From positions 5,170,001 to 5,234,000 of the forward strand of contig JAUIMM010000601.1 in the NCBI GenBank assembly GCA_031769625.1: DNA of 64,000 bases. Direction: 5' to 3'. A model generated the notes under the pieces. It searched no databases. It worked only from the letters and a program-made list of their open reading frames with translations, and was not told the origin of the DNA. The position numbers and the translations under genes were made by a program. Positions 58,301 to 64,000 of this stretch are shown here, in pieces (positions within the stretch are counted from its first letter, which is position 1; each line of letters starts with the position of its first letter). The stretch is from Taudactylus pleione. Taxonomy: Eukaryota; Chordata; Amphibia; Anura; Myobatrachidae.

Positions 58301-61300
58301 GTGTGATGGTGCAGCTTGAGGCAGTGGGATCTGTGAGGAGGAAAGTGTGATGGTGCAGCATGAAGCAGTGGGATCTGTGAGGGGGGAAATGTGATGGTGC
58401 AGCATGAGGTAGTGGGATGTGTTGAGGGGGAAAGTGTGATGGTGCAGCATGAGGCAGTGGGATGTGTTGAGGGAGAAAGTGTGATGGTGCAGCATGAGGC
58501 AGTGGGATCTGTGAGGGGGAAAGTGTGATGGTGCAGGTTGAGGCAGTGGGATATGTTGAGGGGGAAAGTGAGATGGTGCAGCATGAGGCAGTGGGATATG
58601 TTGAGGGGGAAAGAGTGATGGTGCAGCATGAGGCAGTGGGATCTGTGAGGGGGAAAGTGTGATGGTGCAGCATGAGGCAGTGGGATCTGTGAGGGGGAAA
58701 GTGTAATGGTGCAGCATGAGGCAGCGGGATGTGTTGAGGGGGGAAAATTTGTGATGGTGCAGCATGAGGCAGTGGGATCTGTGAGGGGCAAAGCGTGATG
58801 GTACAGCATGAGGCAATAAGATCTGTGAGGGGGAAAGTGTGATGGTGCAGCATGAGGCAGTGGGAAGTGTTGAGGGGAAAGTGTGATGGTGCAGCATGAG
58901 GCAGTGAGATCTGTGAGGGGGAAAGTGTGATGGTGCAGCATGAGGCAGTGGGATCTGTGAGGGGGAAAGTGTGATGGTGCAGCATGAGGCAGTGGGATCT
59001 GTGAGGGGGAAAGTGTGATGGTGCAGCATGAGGCAGTGGTAACTGTGAGGGGGAAAGTGTGATGGTGTAGCATGAGGCAGTGGGATGTGTTGAGGGGAAA
59101 GTGTGATGGTGCAGCATGAGGCAGTGAGATTTGTGAGGGGGAAAGTGTGATGGTGCAGCATGAGGCAATAAGATCTCTGAGGGGGAAAGTGTGATGGTGC
59201 AGCATGAGGCAATAAGATCTGTGAGGGGGAAAGTGTGATGGTGCAGCATGAGGCAATAAGATCTGTGAGGGTGAAAGTGTGATGGTGCAGCATGAGGCAG
59301 TGGGATGTGTTGAGGGGAAAGTGTGATGGTGCAGCATGAGGCAGTGAGATCTGTGAGGGGGAAAGTGTGATGGTGCAGCATGAGGCAGTGGGATCTTTGA
59401 GGGGGAAAGTGTGATGGTGCAGCATGAGGCAGTGGGATCTGTGAGGGGGAAAGTGTGATGGTGCAGCATGAGGCAGTGGGATCTGTGAGAGGGAAAGTGT
59501 GATGGTGCAGCATGAGGCAGTGGTAACTGTGAGGGGGAAAGTGTGATGGTGTAGCATGAGGCAGTGGGATGTGTTGAGGGGAAAGTGTGATGGTGCAGCA
59601 TGAGGTAGTGAGATTTGTGAGGGGGAAAGTGTGATGGTGCAGCTTGAGGCATTGGGACCTGTGAGGGGGAAAGTGTGATGGTGCAGCATAAGACAATGGG
59701 ATCTGTTGAGGGGGAAAGTGTGATGGTGGAGCATGAGGCAGTGGGATCTGTGAGGGGGAAAGTGTGATGGTGCAGCATGAGGCAGTGGGATCTGTGAGGG
59801 GCAAAGCGTGATGGTACAGCATGAGGCAATAAGATCTGTGAGGGGGAAAGTGTGATGGTGCAGCATGAGGCAGTGGGATCTGTGAGGGGGAAAGTGTGAT
59901 GGTGCAGCATGAGGCAGTGGGATGTGTTGAGGGGAAAGTGTGATGGTGCAGCATGAGGCAGTGGGATCTGTGAGGGGAAAGTGTGATGGTGCAGCATGAG
60001 GCAGTGGGATCTCTGAGTGGGAAAGTGTGATGGTTCAGCATGAGGCAGTGGGATCTGTGAGGGGGAAAGTGTGATGGTGCAGCATGAGGCAGTGGTAACT
60101 GTGAGGGGGAAAGTGTGATGGTGCAGCATGAGGCAATGGGATGTGTGAGGGGAAAGTGTGATGGTGCAGCACGAGGCAGTGGGATCTGTGAGGGGGAAAG
60201 TGTGATGGTGCAGCATGAGGCAGTGGGATCTGTGAGGGGGATAGTGTGATGGTTCAGCATGAGGCAGTGGGATCTGTGAGGGGGAAAGTGTGATGGTGCA
60301 GCATGAGGCAGTGGTAACTGAGAGGGGGAAAGTGTGATGGTGTAGCATGAGGCAGTGGGATGTGTTGAGGGGAAAGTGTGATGGTGCAGCATGAGGCAGT
60401 GAGATTTGTGAGGGGGAAAGTGTGATGGTGCAGCTTGAGGCATTGGGATCTGTGAGGGGGAAAGTGTGATGGTGCAGCATAAGACAATGGGATCTGTTGA
60501 GGGGGAAAGTGTGATGGTGGAGCATGAGGCAGTGGGATCTGTGAGGGGGAAAGTGTGATGGTGCAGCATGAGGCAGTGGGATCTGTGAGGGGCAAAGCGT
60601 GATGGTACAGCATGAGGCAATAAGATCTGTGAGGGGGAAAGTGTGATGGTGCAGCATGAGGCAGTGGGATCTGTGAGGGGGAAAGTGTGATGGTGCAGCA
60701 TGAGGCAGTGGGATGTGTTGAGGGGAAAGTGTGATGGTGCAGCATGAGGCAGTGGGATCTGTGAGGGGAAAGTGTGATGGTGCAGCATGAGGCAGTGGGA
60801 TCTCTGAGGGGGAAAGTGTGATGGTTCAGCATGAGGCAGTGGGATCTGTGAGGGGGAAAGTGTGATGGTGCAGCATGAGGCAGTGGTAACTGTGAGGGGG
60901 AAAGTGTGATGGTGCAGCATGAGGCAATGGGATGTGTGAGGGGAAAGTGTGATGGTGCAGCACGAGGCAGTGGGATCTGTGAGGGGGAAAGTGTGATGGT
61001 GCAGCATGAGGCAGTGGGATCAGTGAGGGGGATAGTGTGATGGTTCAGCATGAGGCAGTGGGATCTGTGAGGGGGAAAGTGTGATGGTGCAGCATGAGGC
61101 AGTGGTAACTGAGAGGGGGAAAGTGTGATGGTGTAGCATGAGGCAGTGGGATGTGTTGAGGGGAAAGTGTGATGGTGCAGCATGAGGCAGTGAGATTTGT
61201 GAGGGGGAAAGTGTGATGGTGCAGCTTGAGGCATTGGGATCTGTGAGGGGGAAAGTGTGATGGTGCAGCATAAGACAATGGGATCTGTTGAGGGGGAAAG

Positions 61301-64000
61301 TGTGATGGTGGAGCATGAGGCAGTGGGATCTGTGAGGGGGAAAGTGTGATGGTGCAGCATGAGGCAGTGGGATCTGTGAGGGGCAAAGCGTGATGGTACA
61401 GCATGAGGCAATAAGATCTGTGAGGGGGAAAGTGTGATGGTGCAGCATGAGGCAGTGGGATCTGTGAGGGGGAAAGTGTGATGGTGCAGCATGAGGCAGT
61501 GGGATGTGTTGAGGGGAAAGTGTGATGGTGCAGCATGAGGCAGTGGGATCTGTGAGGGGAAAGTGTGATGGTGCAGCATGAGGCAGTGGGATCTCTGAGG
61601 GGGAAAGTGTGATGGTTCAGCATGAGGCAGTGGGATCTGTGAGGGGGAAAGTGTGATGGTGCAGCATGAGGCAGTGGTAACTGTGAGGGGGAAAGTGTGA
61701 TGGTGCAGCATGAGGCAATGGGATGTGTGAGGGGAAAGTGTGATGGTGCAGCACGAGGCAGTGGGATCTGTGAGGGGGAAAGTGTGATGGTGCAGCATGA
61801 GGCAGTGGGATCTGTGAGGGGGATAGTGTGATGGTTCAGCATGAGGCAGTGGGATCTGTGAGGGGGAAAGTGTGATGGTGCAGCATGAGGCAGTGGTAAC
61901 TGTGAGGGGGAAAGTGTGATGGTATAGTATGAGGCAGTGGGATGTGTTGAGGGGAAAGTGTGATGGTGCAGCATGAGGCAGTGGGATCTGTGAGGGGGAA
62001 AGTGTGATGGTTCAGCATGAGGCAGTGGGATCTGTGAGGGGGAAAGTGTGATGGTGCAGCATGAGGCAGTGGTAACTGTGAGGGGGAAAGTGTGATGGTG
62101 CAGCAAGAGGCAATAAGATCTGTGAGGGGGAAAGTGTGATGGTGCAGCATGAGGCAGTGGTAACTGTGAGGGGGAAAGTGTGATGGTGTAGCATGAGGCA
62201 GTGGGATGTGTTGAGGGGAAAGTGTGATGGTGCAGCATGAGGCAGTGAGATCTGTGAGGGGGAAAGTGTGATGGTGCAGCTTGAGGCATTGGGATCTGTG
62301 AGGGGGAAAGTGTTATGGTGCAACATAAGACAATGGGATCTGTTGAGGGGGAAAGTGTGATGGTGCAGCATGAGGCAGTGGGATCTCTGAGGGGGAAAGT
62401 GTGATGGTGCAGCATGAGGCAGTGGTATCTGTGAGGGGGAAAGCGTGATGGTACAGCATGAGGCAATAAGATCTGTGAGGGGAAAGTGTGATGGTGCAGC
62501 ATGAGGCAGTGGGATCTGTGAGGGGGAAAGTGTGTTGGTGCAGCATGAGGCAGTGGGATGTGTTGAGGGGAATGTGTGATGGTGCAGCATGAGGCAGTGG
62601 GATCTGTGAGGGGGAAAGTGTGATGGTGCAGCATGAGGCAGTGGGATCTGTGAGGGGGAAAGTGTGATGGTTCAGCATGAGGCAGTGGGTTCTGTGAGGG
62701 GGAAAGTGTGATGGTGCAGCATGAGGCAGTGGCAACTGTGAGGGGGAAAGTGTGATGGTGCAGCATGAGACAATGGGATGTGTTGAGGGGAAAGTGTGAT
62801 GGTGCAGCACGAGGCAGTGGGATCTGTGAGGGGGAAAATGTGATGGTGCAGTATGTGGCAGTGGGATCTGTGAGGGGGAAAGTGTGATGGTTCAGCATGA
62901 GGCAGTGGGATCTGTGAGGGGGAAAGTGTGATAGTGCAGCATGAGGCAGTGGTAACTGTGAGGGGGAAAGTGTGATGGTATAGTATGAGGCAGTGGGATG
63001 TGTTGAGGGGAAAGTGTGATGGTGCAGCATGAGGCAGTGGGATCTGTGAGGGGGAAAGTGTGATGGTGCAGCTTGAGGCAGTGGGATCTGTGAGGAGGAA
63101 AGTGTGATGGTGCAGCCTGAAGCAGTGGGATCTGTGAGTGGGCAAATGTGATGGTGCAGCATGAGGCAGTGGGATGTGTTGAGGGGGAAAGTGTGATGGT
63201 GCAGCATGTGGCAGTGGGATGTGTTGAGGGAGAAAGTGTGATGGTGCAGCATGAGGCAGTGGGATGTGTTGAGGGGGAAAGTGTGATGGTGCAGCATGAG
63301 GCAGTGGGATCTGTGAGGGGGAAAGTGTGATGGTGCAGGATGAGGCAGTGGGATATGTTGAGGGGGAAAGTGAGATGGTGCAGCATGAGGCAGTGGGATG
63401 TGTTGAGGGGGAAAGTGTGATGGTGCAGCATGAGGCAGTGGGATCTGTGAGGGGGAAAGTGTGATGGTGCAGCATGAGGCAGTGGGATCTGTGAGGGGCA
63501 AAGTGTAATGGTGCAGCAAGAGGCAGCGGGATGTGTTGAGGGGGAAAATCTGTGATGGTGCAGCATGAGGCAGTGGGATCTGTGAGGTGGAAAGTGTGAT
63601 GGTTCAGCATGAGGCAGTGGGATCTGTGAGGGGGAAAGTGTGATGGTGCACCATGAGGCAGTGGGATCTGTGAGGGGGAAAGTGTGATGGTGCAGCATGA
63701 GGCAGTGGGATCTGTGAGGGGCAAAGCGTGATGGTACAGCATGAGGCAATAAGATCTGTGAGGGGGAAAGTGTGATGGTGCAGCATGAGGCAGTGGGATC
63801 TGTGAGGGGGAAAGTGTGATGGTGCAGCTTGAGGCATTGGCATCTGTGAGGGGGAAAGTGTGATGGTGCAGCATGAGGCAGTGAGATCTGTGAGGGGGAA
63901 AGTGTGATGGTGCAGCATGAGGCAGTGGGATCTGTGAGGGGGAAAGTGTGATGGTGCAGCATGAGGCAGTGGGATCTGAGAGGGGCAAAGCGTGATTGTA
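49376..64000. repeat. 44-45 bp satellite array, about 330 copies
   Basis: Continuous tandem array from 49376 past the window end. The core monomer contains GATCTGTGAGGGGGAAAG then TGTGATGGTGCAGCATGAGG. Main variants: GATGTGTTGAGGGG, AATAAGATCTG, GTAACTGTGAGG, GCTTGAGGCATTGGG, CATAAGACAATGGGATCTGTTGAG, and GGGGCAAAGCGTGATGGTACAGC (nearly always followed by the AATAAGATCTG variant). Insertions such as GGGGAAAATTTGTG recur at about 49885, 50290, 52460, 55385 and 58742. The minus-strand monomer contains no stop codon in any frame, which generates spurious frames of up to about 1790 codons. Confidence 0.97.
59500..61850. repeat. 791 bp higher-order repeat, three tandem copies
   Basis: Rare marker variants recur at exactly 791 bp spacing. 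GGTGGAGCATG has its marker base at 59730, 60521 and 61312. GGGATAGTGTGATGGTTC occurs at 60241, 61032 and 61823. The unit corresponds to about 18 monomers. Copies 2 and 3 are almost identical; copy 1 is slightly diverged. Confidence 0.9.

Noticed and set aside
49359..63988. Very long minus-strand reading frames (up to about 1790 codons) in the last 14.6 kb
   Set aside because: They are translations of a 44 bp satellite whose minus strand has no stop codon in any phase. The same peptide repeat appears in several overlapping frames, and there is no promoter, domain or single preferred frame.
49376..64000. CRISPR-like repeat/spacer appearance
   Set aside because: Units are contiguous 44-45 bp monomers with no unique spacers, in a eukaryotic repeat context with no cas genes.

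Overview
The window looks like intergenic or intronic DNA from a large, repeat-rich vertebrate genome. The mix of Tc1/mariner, hAT, PIF/Harbinger and Gmr1-like Ty3/gypsy elements, with many MITEs, points most naturally to a frog. That species guess is inference. No host protein-coding gene could be supported; every convincing coding region belongs to a transposable element.

Layout. 1-11 kb: non-coding DNA with small DNA-transposon relics (hAT-like MITEs at 2196-2399 and 5257-5673, a Harbinger MITE at 2640-3179, a decayed Tc1 at 3375-4421), a TTAGGG-like minisatellite (6.4-6.6 kb), a 29-31 bp minisatellite (8.5-9.0 kb) and a 230 bp palindrome (9.9-10.1 kb). 11-15 kb: a Harbinger-like MITE and Tc1 copy A, whose transposase is interrupted by a 469 bp MITE. 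15-23 kb: repeat relics, two abutting hAT MITEs, AT microsatellites holding a 49 bp hAT remnant, and a GC-rich, apparently single-copy patch. 23.1-27.3 kb: an LTR retrotransposon on the minus strand with 605 bp LTRs, a tRNA-Ala-type primer site and the pol order protease-integrase-RT, with the integrase core and most of RT/RNase H deleted. 28.06-35.5 kb: a 1.05 kb MITE split by a 6.4 kb hAT transposon that has an uninterrupted 1037-codon transposase, a perfect 8 bp target duplication and 13 copies of a 160 bp repeat upstream of the gene. 37.9-39.6 kb: Tc1 copy B. 39.7-47.6 kb: a 421 bp MITE split by a 7.5 kb PIF/Harbinger element. This encodes a two-exon DDE transposase on the plus strand and two different Myb/trihelix-type proteins on the minus strand. 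49.4 kb to the window end: a satellite array of a 44-45 bp monomer, about 330 copies, with local 791 bp higher-order duplication.

How the pieces relate. The window documents several insertions against its own paralogous empty sites. Tc1 copy B is the empty site for the MITE inside Tc1 copy A. The repeat at 15.13-15.36 kb is the empty site for the MITE that carries the Harbinger element. The MITE at 2640-3179 shares ends and subterminal sequence with the 7.5 kb Harbinger, so it is probably a non-autonomous derivative. The elements at 5257-5673 and 19308-19356 share end motifs with the 6.4 kb hAT element. The hAT transposase is the best candidate for a recently functional gene here.
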